From Candidatus Kryptoniota bacterium (lineage in GTDB: Bacteria; Bacteroidota; Ignavibacteria; Kryptoniales; JAKASW01): a stretch of DNA of 43,379 nucleotides. A program made the translations under genes and the position numbers. Position 1 is the first letter of the stretch. Every line of letters begins with the position of its first letter. Below, in pieces: positions 1-8,253 of the stretch. The stretch lies in contig JAHECO010000031.1 of NCBI GenBank assembly GCA_024641705.1, positions 1-43,379 on the forward strand. Direction: 5' to 3'. The notes beneath the pieces were generated by a model. That model was given only the letters and a program-made list of their open reading frames with translations, was not told the origin of the DNA and did no database searches.

Positions 1-1080
1 CCCGGGCCAGCCGTGCGACATCAGTTTTCTTTCCGCCGAGCTAGTGAAGCCCTTCACGTGTTTCTTGAACTTCAGGTTGAAATCTTCGACAAACTTCCGT
101 CCTATAAGGATTACATCCTTGTCGCGCTCGCGCAAAGGCGGGACCGTAATCGAAACGACATTGATCCTGTAGAAGAGGTCGCTCCTGAAGCGGCCCGACG
201 ATACGTCGGCCTCCAGGACCGAGTTGGTAGCGGAGATGACCCTGAGGTCCACAGGTATTTCCTCCAGTCCGCCGACTCTCCTGATGCGTCTGTTCTCTAT
301 GAACGAAAGGAACTTCGCCTGAAGGCCCAGGTCCATGCTCGTAATCTCATCGAGGAGAACCGTTCCTCCGCTCGCGACTTCCAGAAGTCCTTTCTTTGAG
401 TTCTTGGCGTCCGTAAATGCACCCTTCTCGTAGCCGAAGAGCTCGGCTTCCAGGAGGTTCGACGGGAGTGAGGCGCAGTTGATCTCAAGGTACCGCTTGT
501 CCGAGATCGGGCTCGTATAGTGGATCACGCGCGCAACCAGGTTCTTGCCGACGCCGCTCTCTCCCCGGAGCAGGATCACGGCCTCAGCCACCGACGAGAG
601 GCGTTTGATCAAGACCCTCATGGCGTTGATGGGTTCGCTCTCACCGATCAGGTTGTCGAACGAATAGCGGGACTTGAAACTGGATTTGATCTCGTCGACC
701 TCGGTACGCAGGCGGCCGACCTCGACGGCACGGCCAATCGCGAGCTTAAGCTCGTCGAAGTTGATAGGCTTAGTAAGGTATTCGAACGCCCCGGCCTTCA
801 TAGCCCGGACAGCCGTGTCCACCGCCGCCTTGGCCGTTACGAGTATAACCGGCATCGATCGCGATAGATCCCTCAGCTTGTCGATGAGCTCGATCCCGTC
901 CATGTCGGGCATCATCACGTCGCTTATTACCACATCGGGATATTCGATCTTGATGGCGTCTATCAGAGCAGTCGGGCGGTTGAAATATTTCACGTTAAAC
1001 TGCTCGTTCCGCAATCCGTACTTTACGAGCTTGATGATGTTCTCGTCATCATCGAGGAAGTAAATGAGTGGTACAGCCAT
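1..1080 (-). CDS. Sigma-54-dependent response regulator, NtrC family (partial, C-terminus cut by window edge)
   Basis: This is the N-terminal 360 residues of an NtrC-type transcription activator, running off the left edge in the middle of the AAA+ domain. The receiver domain covers residues 1-120: acidic pocket D10-D12, phospho-acceptor D54 in ISDVMMPDMDG, T82 and K104-P105. A linker leads to the sigma-54 activation domain with Walker A GESGVGKN (173-180), the loop that contacts sigma-54 at 220-225 and Walker B TVLLDE (240-245). The loop reads GAFTDA instead of the consensus GAFTGA. The helix-turn-helix domain would lie beyond base 1. Such proteins hydrolyse ATP to open sigma-54 promoters after phosphorylation by a partner histidine kinase. 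No kinase is in the window, so the target is unknown. The start is the ATG at 1080, 85 bp after hisC. Confidence 0.93.
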   Translation of the reverse strand, partial: MAVPLIYFLDDDENIIKLVKYGLRNEQFNVKYFNRPTALIDAIKIEYPDVVISDVMMPDMDGIELIDKLRDLSRSMPVILVTAKAAVDTAVRAMKAGAFEYLTKPINFDELKLAIGRAVEVGRLRTEVDEIKSSFKSRYSFDNLIGESEPINAMRVLIKRLSSVAEAVILLRGESGVGKNLVARVIHYTSPISDKRYLEINCASLPSNLLEAELFGYEKGAFTDAKNSKKGLLEVASGGTVLLDEITSMDLGLQAKFLSFIENRRIRRVGGLEEIPVDLRVISATNSVLEADVSSGRFRSDLFYRINVVSITVPPLRERDKDVILIGRKFVEDFNLKFKKHVKGFTSSAERKLMSHGWPG

Positions 1081-1165
1081 TATGACTTAATATAATCCAA
1101 CGTTAATTCATGCACAACAGACGGGTTTCACGGCCGGTCGCGTTCCCACAGCCGGGCCTGTCCCC

Positions 1166-2257
1166 CTACCCCTGTGTCCGCGGGGACCCCTCAATGCAAT
1201 CCCTCAGTGACTTTACGAAAGAAGCAGACTCATCCTCGGTCCCGACGTTGACGCGAAGGTAGTTCCCCAGCAAGGGATAGGATGACACGTCGCGTACCAG
1301 GACGCTTCGGCGCTCAAGGAGTTCCTCGAATACCTTACCGGCCGGAAGCGGCGTCGAGAAGAGAAAGAAATTTGCGTGAGAATCGACGACACTTACCCCA
1401 GCCATCTTTCCGAGATCGTCCGTCATCCGGGCCAACTGGCGCTTGAGGAACGCGATCCGTTCAGTGAACAGCTCCTTATGGTCGAGGAGCTTCAGCGCGG
1501 TAAACTCGGAAAGCGGGTTGACCGTAAACGGTATCTTCACCTTCAGTATCTCGAAGGTCGTGTCGGGGTGAGCGACGAGATAACCTATTCTAAGGCCGGC
1601 CAGGCTGAACGCTTTTGAGAATGTCCTCAGGACTACAAGGTTCTTTTGCGCCTTCGTCAGGCTTATGAGACTCCGGTGAGGTGAAAATTCTATGTAAGCT
1701 TCGTCCACAAGAACAACGGCGGGAGTAGATTCCAGCAGCCTTGAGACAAATTCAGGCGAAACCGATTTGCCCGTCGGGTTGTTCGGGGAGCCGATGATGA
1801 CGAGTCCCGATTTCATGGCGGACGCTGCCTTCAGTATCCCGGCCTCGTCGAAATCCAAATTGCTGTCCGCATACACCTTCAGTACATTCCCGCCGAGAAT
1901 CTTCGCCACTTTTTCAAACAGGTAGAAAGTCGGCTGCGGGATCAGGACATCCGTGCCCTCTTTCACAATCGACATGGCTACGGTGTATATCAGTTCGTTC
2001 GAGCCGTTCGCGACGATGAACGATTTCACGGGCAAGTCATACATCTCCGCGAAACGCTTTGGCAGGACCGTTGAAAAAACCTCCGGATACCTGTTCCAGT
2101 TGATCTTTATGAATTCTTCTATTATTTGCTTCTTCAGATCCGCAGGAATATCGAACGGACTTTCGTTCTGGTTGAGCTTAATCTTCGCGGGATGGCCCGA
2201 TACGCTGTACGGTGATAGATCCAGCACGCTTTGCCGGAAGTTATTTCTTGCGTCCAC
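1166..2257 (-). CDS. hisC: Histidinol-phosphate aminotransferase
   Basis: HisC is a PLP-dependent enzyme that transfers an amino group from glutamate to imidazole-acetol phosphate, the step before histidinol phosphate in histidine synthesis. The 363-residue length is typical. Fold type I aminotransferase signatures are clear: LNQNESP near the N-terminus (28-34), SPNNPTG (157-163), DEAYIEF (185-191), and TFSKAFSLAG with the probable PLP lysine at K215. It overlaps the end of hisD by 17 bp, so the two are probably co-transcribed and translationally coupled. The other his genes are not in the window. Some family members also act on aromatic amino acids, but the hisD partner favours the histidine role. 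Confidence 0.95.
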   Translation of the reverse strand: MDARNNFRQSVLDLSPYSVSGHPAKIKLNQNESPFDIPADLKKQIIEEFIKINWNRYPEVFSTVLPKRFAEMYDLPVKSFIVANGSNELIYTVAMSIVKEGTDVLIPQPTFYLFEKVAKILGGNVLKVYADSNLDFDEAGILKAASAMKSGLVIIGSPNNPTGKSVSPEFVSRLLESTPAVVLVDEAYIEFSPHRSLISLTKAQKNLVVLRTFSKAFSLAGLRIGYLVAHPDTTFEILKVKIPFTVNPLSEFTALKLLDHKELFTERIAFLKRQLARMTDDLGKMAGVSVVDSHANFFLFSTPLPAGKVFEELLERRSVLVRDVSSYPLLGNYLRVNVGTEDESASFVKSLRDCIEGSPRTQG

Positions 2258-3557
2258 GTTTCTCCCTTACGTTGATAGACAGAGCGTGAGCCGTCAGTCC
2301 CTCGTTCCTGGCGAAGATCTGGATCTTCTCTGAGTCGCGCTCAAATGCTTGTCTGGAATAATGAATGACACTCGATCTCTTGACGAAAGTATCGACGCTG
2401 AGGACTGACGAGAACCTGGCCGTTCCGCCTGTCGGCAAGACGTGGCTCGGCCCGGCGAAATAATCTCCCACCGGTTCCGGGGAGTAGTCGCCGACGAACA
2501 CAGCTCCCGCATTCGACACCCGGCCGAGAATCTCCCAGGCGGATTCGGCAACAATCTCAAGATGTTCCGGCGCGATCTGGTTGACCAGCGCTACCGCCTC
2601 ATTCATCCTGTCCACCACAAATGCCGCCCCGTTAGTTCTCATCGATTCGGAAGCCATCTTTCTTCTGGAGAGCCCCTCAAGGAACGAAGTCATCTTTCGA
2701 CGCACTTTCGCTGCCAGCCGCCTGTCCGTTGTCACGAGGATCGCCGCGGCATTGGCGTCGTGCTCGGCCTGAGCGAGCAGGTCAGCAGCCACGTGAGCGG
2801 GATCCGCCGTGGAATCCGCGAGGACCACCACTTCGCTCGGGCCCGCTATCATATCTATATCGACATCGCCGTAGACGACCTTCTTTGCAGCAGCAACATA
2901 GACGTTGCCGGGGCCCACAATCTTATCGACCCTGGTGACAGATTCGGTGCCATAGGCTGCCGCGGCAATTCCCTGCGCTCCTCCGACGGAGTAGACATTC
3001 TTTATGCCGAGGATGCTGCAGGTCGCAAGAACCAGGCGGTTAACATCGCCGTCGCGGTTCGGCGGCGTCACTACGTGGATCTCCTTCACCCCTGCGACCT
3101 GGGCGGGGACGGCATTCATTATGACAGTCGACGGATAGGCTGCGGTCCCGCCGGGCACGTAAAGCGCGACGCGCTCCAGAGGTATTATCCGCTGTCCGAG
3201 CACAGTACCGTCGTCGCCGTGTACCATCCACGAATTCTGCTTCTGCTTCTCGTGAAACTTCCTCACGTTAGCCGCGGCCTCGGAAATTATGCCGAGGATC
3301 TTCTCGCTCACTTCGGCTCTCGCCTTCTCGATTTCTTCCTCCGACAACCTGATGCGCGTCAGGCTCACTCCGTCAAACTCACGAGTATATCTTACGAGCG
3401 CGGCATCACCCTCGGACCTTACCGCGTTGACAATTTCCGTTACCCTGGCCATCAACCCTGCGTCCAGAGTAAGGTTCCTGTTTTTGATTCTATCGAGGTG
3501 CGCCGAGGCTTTACGGCTTCCCGCTTCCAGTATCGGAAAAATCTCTTTGTCTTTCAT
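2241..3557 (-). CDS. hisD: Histidinol dehydrogenase
   Basis: HisD catalyses the last two oxidations of histidine synthesis, histidinol to histidine, using NAD+ and a zinc ion. The 438-residue product carries family signatures: GPGNVYVAAAK, AGPSEVVVLAD, AEHDANAAA (metal-site region), NQIAPEHLEI and GPSHVLPTGGTARF. I chose the ATG at 3557 (MKDKEIF). The frame is open up to a TTG at 3593, but the extra 12 residues look non-conserved. No strong Shine-Dalgarno sequence precedes either start. It overlaps hisC by 17 bp. Only hisD and hisC are clustered here, so the rest of the pathway must be encoded elsewhere. Confidence 0.95.
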   Translation of the reverse strand: MKDKEIFPILEAGSRKASAHLDRIKNRNLTLDAGLMARVTEIVNAVRSEGDAALVRYTREFDGVSLTRIRLSEEEIEKARAEVSEKILGIISEAAANVRKFHEKQKQNSWMVHGDDGTVLGQRIIPLERVALYVPGGTAAYPSTVIMNAVPAQVAGVKEIHVVTPPNRDGDVNRLVLATCSILGIKNVYSVGGAQGIAAAAYGTESVTRVDKIVGPGNVYVAAAKKVVYGDVDIDMIAGPSEVVVLADSTADPAHVAADLLAQAEHDANAAAILVTTDRRLAAKVRRKMTSFLEGLSRRKMASESMRTNGAAFVVDRMNEAVALVNQIAPEHLEIVAESAWEILGRVSNAGAVFVGDYSPEPVGDYFAGPSHVLPTGGTARFSSVLSVDTFVKRSSVIHYSRQAFERDSEKIQIFARNEGLTAHALSINVREKRGRKK

Positions 3558-3658
3558 ACACAATAATTTATGGGAGGCCGCGGTTCTTTCCAATTGGATT
3601 GAGGTCGGATAAGGTGGGAAGAATTTGTCCCGGACGTGCCGCCAACAGGGAAGATGTG

Positions 3659-4825
3659 TCAGAACAACAGCTCTAACACCGCCCCGAACAAGTCATGGTA
3701 CATACCCGAATTCCACTCGGGGTTTTTCGCGTAAGATATCTCGAGCGACGTTACGGGCAGATCGGGCAGTACAAGCTTCACTGGAAATCTCAGGGAGAAG
3801 CCGTATGAAAACCCGGTTCCCATTCGCGAGATGGAGAGGCCGTTCTGCTGGTCAGTTCCTGGTATCACAGGCGTCTTCAGGGTGTAGCCTAACCGAACGG
3901 CGAGCACTCCGAGTGCCATAGTCTCAAGTCCTATCCTGTACTGGTCTCTCTGCCGGGTGAAGCCATCGACAGGTGACGAGTTGCTGAATACATGGGAATA
4001 ATCGACGGCTCCCGTCAACCTGAACAGCTCGAAATCCGCCAGGCGGTAATTGGAGGCGAATGTGTACGCGACTCCGCACCCAAATGTCTGAGGAAGGTTT
4101 GCGTCGAGATTAGTGCCGGGAGACACCGGGAATTGCGTACTCCATGTCGACTTCGGCAGGACATTCGTAAACACCGCACCTGCGGAGAGAATTGCCCTGA
4201 AGAAAGTGTTGTCGGCGAGAGTGGTCCTGTTCATCGCACCCACATCGAACGTGAATTTGCCTAGACTGTACTCCCATGTCCCGCCCGGAACCGCTACTCG
4301 CTTCTGGAGAGTCAGGTACTTCCCTGTTATTCCTATGGAAAACCCCAGAGGGATCTCGACTGCCGCGCCTAAACCGACAACCGTGGTCCTCCACCCGCCG
4401 AGGTCAAAAGCCTCGAAAGCGGCACCGGCCCCGAGCGGACCGACCGGAACTGCGATCGAGGCATCGAAGATGCTCAGGTCACCGTCTGTAAGGATATTGG
4501 GAGGACTGTCTGGGAGAAACAACTCGCCTCGTCCGCCGGAGAAGTATTCGTAGTCGCCGGCGACGTAGGTGTTGTTCGCGTATCCGAGTTTCGCCGGGTT
4601 GAGGAGGACGGAGTGAGCGTAGTCAGGATCGGCAATATAAGCGGCCATTGCGGCCGCGCGATTGCCCAGGGTATAGCCGCCTCCGAGAAAAAGAGACTGT
4701 GCGAGACCCGTATTGGAAAAGAGCGCCACGCAGAACACAAGTAGCCTGCCTGCTCTAGAAATCGCCTCCCAGCGAGAAGTAAAACGTCGGGTTGTGGAAA
4801 CCCTCGATATTATACTGCCACGCAT
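3659..4825 (-). CDS. PorV/PorQ-like outer-membrane beta-barrel protein
   Basis: A secreted protein with a hydrophobic signal segment (LLVFCVALFSNTGLAQ) followed by about 345 residues of amphipathic strands rich in Gly, aromatics and Ala, ending in a terminal aromatic residue (LELLF), as in outer-membrane barrels. The opening GNRAAAMAAYIADPDYAHSVLLNPAKL resembles the PorV/PorQ family of FCB bacteria (LNPA-type motif after the signal peptide), some of which are type IX secretion accessories. The role here is unproven. The start is uncertain. The ATG at 4825 overlaps the upstream gene by 71 bp and gives a long arginine-rich leader. A GTG at 4738 (AGG six bases upstream) avoids the overlap but leaves a very short signal peptide. 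The tight packing suggests co-expression with the barrel-fusion gene upstream. Confidence 0.75.
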   Translation of the reverse strand: MRGSIISRVSTTRRFTSRWEAISRAGRLLVFCVALFSNTGLAQSLFLGGGYTLGNRAAAMAAYIADPDYAHSVLLNPAKLGYANNTYVAGDYEYFSGGRGELFLPDSPPNILTDGDLSIFDASIAVPVGPLGAGAAFEAFDLGGWRTTVVGLGAAVEIPLGFSIGITGKYLTLQKRVAVPGGTWEYSLGKFTFDVGAMNRTTLADNTFFRAILSAGAVFTNVLPKSTWSTQFPVSPGTNLDANLPQTFGCGVAYTFASNYRLADFELFRLTGAVDYSHVFSNSSPVDGFTRQRDQYRIGLETMALGVLAVRLGYTLKTPVIPGTDQQNGLSISRMGTGFSYGFSLRFPVKLVLPDLPVTSLEISYAKNPEWNSGMYHDLFGAVLELLF

Positions 4826-7800
4826 AGTCAAACCTCAGCACAAAATACAAAAAAGGAACCCTCGCTCCAAAGCCCGAGCCGACGAGCAGGTCCCTCGTGA
4901 CAACATTTCCCGAAGCATCTCTACCGAAAGGTTTATACGACGAGACAGCATCGAACGCGCTTCCGGCGTCGGTGAAGATCACCCCTTCTATATTCGAAAG
5001 AAGGATCGGCAGTAACCCCGGTACGAAATATCGAACAAGCGGGAACCTGATCTCGATGTTGGCCAGGAAGTATTTCGTACCGAGCTGCGTGTCGTAATCG
5101 AAACCGCGCAGCGGGAAGACCGGGGTAAGGAACGCGTAATCACCGACACTACTGATGGGTATCAGCTGGGTATTGTAGCTCCTGTTTATCCAATTGCTCA
5201 CCCCGCCTAGGAAGAATTTCTGGGGGTTCGGACCTGTGCTCGCCGCTCCTGCCAGCCGGACCGCAAGAACGTTCTCATCCAGAAACGGCAGATACGTCCG
5301 GTAGTCGAAGCCGGCAGTTTCGAAGCCGATGAAGCTGGACGACACTTTCGGGACCATTGTGAGCGTGACGCTGTACCTGGTCCCGTTCACAGGAGCGAAG
5401 TAACCTTCGAGCGAGTTGTCCTTGACGTAACTGAGCGAAGTCAGTATGGCATTTGCAGACGCTCCAGGGTCCGCGGGGTTGTCTATGTTCTGCCGGGATA
5501 TCCCGATGTATGATAAGTCGAAATCGAGCCGCCTGAACCTGTCGAAAGGTCGCGAAAAGGAGAGCTCGCCTATCAAGGCCTGGAATCTGTTCAGCTCGTA
5601 GTAGCCCGTCGAGTTGTCGTAAAGGTACAGGAAATTTGCGGTATGGATGAGCCCCACTCCGTAGTTGACCCTCGACGCGAGGTTCATATAGGACAGCGCA
5701 TAGTCGCTGTTCTGCAGGTCTATTTGGAAGTCGGTATAGAGGTCTATCTCGTTATTGCCGAGCATGTCGCTGAAAGCGAGCTCCGTGGCGCCCTGGAAGC
5801 CGTACAGTGTATTGTATCCTGCTCCCCCCGTAATTATATCCGGCGAGAAGTCGATCTTGTAAGGGAACGGAATGAAATTACCCGAAGAATCGACGTTCCC
5901 TCGAAGGAGGAACGGAGACACTTTCGGCTTTGTGAGATCTTCGTCGTAGTTCTGCGTGAAAACCATGCGACTGAATTCGTAGGAAGCTGAAGCCCCGTAG
6001 AGGGACGTCAGACTGCCCGATAACGAAGCTGTGTCCGGGCGTGACGCAACCTCCTCATGCGCGAAGAATTGCTTAACATACTCGGTCGGGGCCAACGGAC
6101 CTTTCAGCTCGTGACTGAGCGGAAGGTTCATAGTGAAAACGTCGTAGCCGCCGTAATTGAGTGAAGTGAACGCAAGCTTCTCGCCGTTGGCGGAAATCGA
6201 CGGCTCATTTATCCCGTAAAGCGAGTTTGTGAGGGGCACCGTCTTTCCTGTCGCGAAGTCCTTATAGTACAGATTGTCTATACCGTTCCTGCTCGATTCG
6301 AATATCAATCCTTTGCCGTCGGGAGTCGGCAGCGGATAAGTATTATCACCGCCGTGCGCGACGGCATTCGGCAGGTTCGGGAAATTGGAGTGAGTAATTC
6401 TTTCAATCTTCCCGGTCTCTACGTCTACCGAAAAGATATCCATAGGGTTCCCTGCGGCCCAGTGGGCAAGCTTAAGCGGATCGCCGTGCTGGTAAAGGCT
6501 ATCCCCGCGGTCGGAGTCGAAATAAATCACCTCCCCGTCGGGAGACCAATGAGGCTCCTGATCCGTAAAGATATCGTTCGTAAGGTTCCGCAGCTTATGG
6601 GTCCTCAGATTATACACGTAGATATCCGACTGCAGCGGCTTGTATGCCGAAATTGCCAGTTCGGTCCCATCGGGTGAGAAATCCAGTCCGTCGATGCCGT
6701 TAAGACCTAAGCCAGGCAGTTCCCTGGTGTCCCCCGTGGTCGCGTCGATCATGAAGACGTCGTCGTGTTCGCCCGTCTTGGACGCAACGGCGATCTCCTT
6801 GCCGTCCGGAGACCATGCTATGCCGGGGTTAATAATATGGAGTTCTTCGAAGTTGGCCGACCTGCTCCCTTTCACGAGAGTGCGGATGGTCTCACCGGTA
6901 ACAGTCGAGACAAGAACGACGTCGAAGTATCCTGTGCGGTCGGTGATGAAGGCAACCTTGTCGCCGCTCGGTGAGATGACCGGGCTTGTATTGTATGAGC
7001 CCTCGTCCTTTCGATGGTCTGTTACTCGTTCCGCGAAGCTGGACAAGGACTGTCTCTCGGCAACTTCCGGGAAATACTCCTTGCGGTTATACTTCTGCCA
7101 GGCGTCCGACAGCTGGTCCAGGTTCAGACCGATCGCTTTCTCGAAACCCTTGTCGACGTTATGAGTCGCAAGGACTGCGTTCACGATCTCGCCAACCTTC
7201 TCGTGACCGTATTTCTCGTCGATGTAGTGCCAGACGGACTCGCCACCCCTGTACCAGAGGTACCCTTCGAGATAGTTAATCGGGGGCATGTAGTTGTTCA
7301 CCGTGGCGTCGATCAGGAACTGATCGGAATTGACTTCCCAGTGACCCAGGGATTGATACTCGGCCATGCCTTCATTGAACCAGTTGGGTATCATGAAGGT
7401 TATGTTGTGTTCAATTATCGACTGGACCGAACCCCCGTAGAACATCTCGTCAAAAACGGCATGTACCAGCTCATGATGGACGACGTGGCGCATGAGGCTC
7501 AGGCTCCCCTCCCAGGGCAGTACAACGCGGTTCTTGTACAGTTCAGTTACGCCGCCGGTTCCCTCTTCAAGATACTCCGGTATAATGTTGTTCTGTTGGA
7601 AGTCGTTGTGGGAATTGAAGATCGCAATGTTGATTCTTTTGTTAATCTGGTAATGGAAGCTGGCACAGATCGATGTGAGGGAGCTCTCGGCTTCCACCGC
7701 CACGAACTGAGCCAGCCTGTAGCCGCCGTTCGTGAAGTAGACGTTGAAATGGGGAGACTTAATGTATTCCCATCTGAAGTCGACGTAATGGACTTTGTTC

Positions 7801-7871
7801 TTGCCGAAATCTTGTGCCGAAAGCGGGGACACAAACGCAAGGAGCAGGAGGGTTAGAAGAAGCTTTCTCAT
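4755..7871 (-). CDS. Peptidase MA-like / TolB-type beta-propeller / Omp85-type barrel fusion protein
   Basis: A 1038-residue envelope protein with three parts. Residues 1-20 are a signal peptide (MRKLLLTLLLLAFVSPLSAQ). Residues 25-280 resemble gluzincin peptidases of the MA type: HHELVH contains HExxH (133-137), and WFNEGMAEY (164-172) supplies the likely third zinc ligand. Residues about 290-610 hold repeated propeller blades with WSPDGKEI, FSPDGTEL, WSPDGEVI and TPDGKGLIF, as in TolB/WD40-like proteins. The last 350 residues look like an Omp85/surface-antigen barrel (LGGVSNWINR, PLRGFD, ANIEIRFPLVRYF, FTDAGSAFD). I infer a barrel-anchored protein with a periplasmic or surface protease and propeller; its substrate is unknown. 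The start at 7871 is chosen because AAGGA lies five bases upstream and it begins the signal peptide. The frame itself is open to 7910. Confidence 0.85.
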   Translation of the reverse strand: MRKLLLTLLLLAFVSPLSAQDFGKNKVHYVDFRWEYIKSPHFNVYFTNGGYRLAQFVAVEAESSLTSICASFHYQINKRINIAIFNSHNDFQQNNIIPEYLEEGTGGVTELYKNRVVLPWEGSLSLMRHVVHHELVHAVFDEMFYGGSVQSIIEHNITFMIPNWFNEGMAEYQSLGHWEVNSDQFLIDATVNNYMPPINYLEGYLWYRGGESVWHYIDEKYGHEKVGEIVNAVLATHNVDKGFEKAIGLNLDQLSDAWQKYNRKEYFPEVAERQSLSSFAERVTDHRKDEGSYNTSPVISPSGDKVAFITDRTGYFDVVLVSTVTGETIRTLVKGSRSANFEELHIINPGIAWSPDGKEIAVASKTGEHDDVFMIDATTGDTRELPGLGLNGIDGLDFSPDGTELAISAYKPLQSDIYVYNLRTHKLRNLTNDIFTDQEPHWSPDGEVIYFDSDRGDSLYQHGDPLKLAHWAAGNPMDIFSVDVETGKIERITHSNFPNLPNAVAHGGDNTYPLPTPDGKGLIFESSRNGIDNLYYKDFATGKTVPLTNSLYGINEPSISANGEKLAFTSLNYGGYDVFTMNLPLSHELKGPLAPTEYVKQFFAHEEVASRPDTASLSGSLTSLYGASASYEFSRMVFTQNYDEDLTKPKVSPFLLRGNVDSSGNFIPFPYKIDFSPDIITGGAGYNTLYGFQGATELAFSDMLGNNEIDLYTDFQIDLQNSDYALSYMNLASRVNYGVGLIHTANFLYLYDNSTGYYELNRFQALIGELSFSRPFDRFRRLDFDLSYIGISRQNIDNPADPGASANAILTSLSYVKDNSLEGYFAPVNGTRYSVTLTMVPKVSSSFIGFETAGFDYRTYLPFLDENVLAVRLAGAASTGPNPQKFFLGGVSNWINRSYNTQLIPISSVGDYAFLTPVFPLRGFDYDTQLGTKYFLANIEIRFPLVRYFVPGLLPILLSNIEGVIFTDAGSAFDAVSSYKPFGRDASGNVVTRDLLVGSGFGARVPFLYFVLRFDYAWQYNIEGFHNPTFYFSLGGDF

Positions 7872-7977
7872 GGTAATCCTTAAGGTTAGATAGATTTCTA
7901 TCGGAATCACTTCCGCACGTAGTCGCGATCACACGGTCGTCAAAGCCGCGACTGATGCACACACACGAAATCGTGGA

Positions 7978-8253
7978 TCATCTCCTCAGTTCGTAAGGCA
8001 GGTTGCATCTCTGGCTCTGGCGTGAATTGAAGCGAGGGCTTTCATCCCCGGACAACCCAACCGCCTGTCCAATGGAACACGCGAATTCTGCTGTCTGCAC
8101 GCCCCACTCCCCGTCGGGCAAGGCAACAAGGACAAAAGCCATCAAATAGTCTAACAGAGCAACCTCAAAAACAGTTTCTGAGTCACCAATATTATTAGAC
8201 GCATCCCCGAAAAAAGAGTAAAACGGAGGCACGCAATGTATTGTAAGATTCAC
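7978..8253 (-). CDS. Small hypothetical ORF (91 codons, doubtful)
   Basis: An open frame starting with GTG whose first bases overlap the stop of the CNNM-type gene (GTGA), which would allow translational coupling. The product has a moderately hydrophobic middle (VFEVALLDYLMAFVLVALP) and a polar tail. I recognise no family. If it is not a gene, 7872-8249 is an intergenic stretch between the CNNM-type gene and the barrel-fusion gene. Its last third runs antisense to a string resembling a tRNA D-arm, but no tRNA can be folded there (see rejected items). Confidence 0.3.
   Translation of the reverse strand: MNLTIHCVPPFYSFFGDASNNIGDSETVFEVALLDYLMAFVLVALPDGEWGVQTAEFACSIGQAVGLSGDESPRFNSRQSQRCNLPYELRR

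Noticed and set aside
2442-3566. Long plus-strand frame of 374 codons opposite hisD
   Set aside because: It is a shadow of the GC-rich hisD gene: no family likeness and rich in His/Arg/Asp as expected for antisense frames.
7978-8053. tRNA-like string on the plus strand (CTCAGTTCGTAAGGCAG, D-arm-like)
   Set aside because: No matching anticodon arm, no T-loop (TTCRANY) and no acceptor stem could be folded from the flanking bases.
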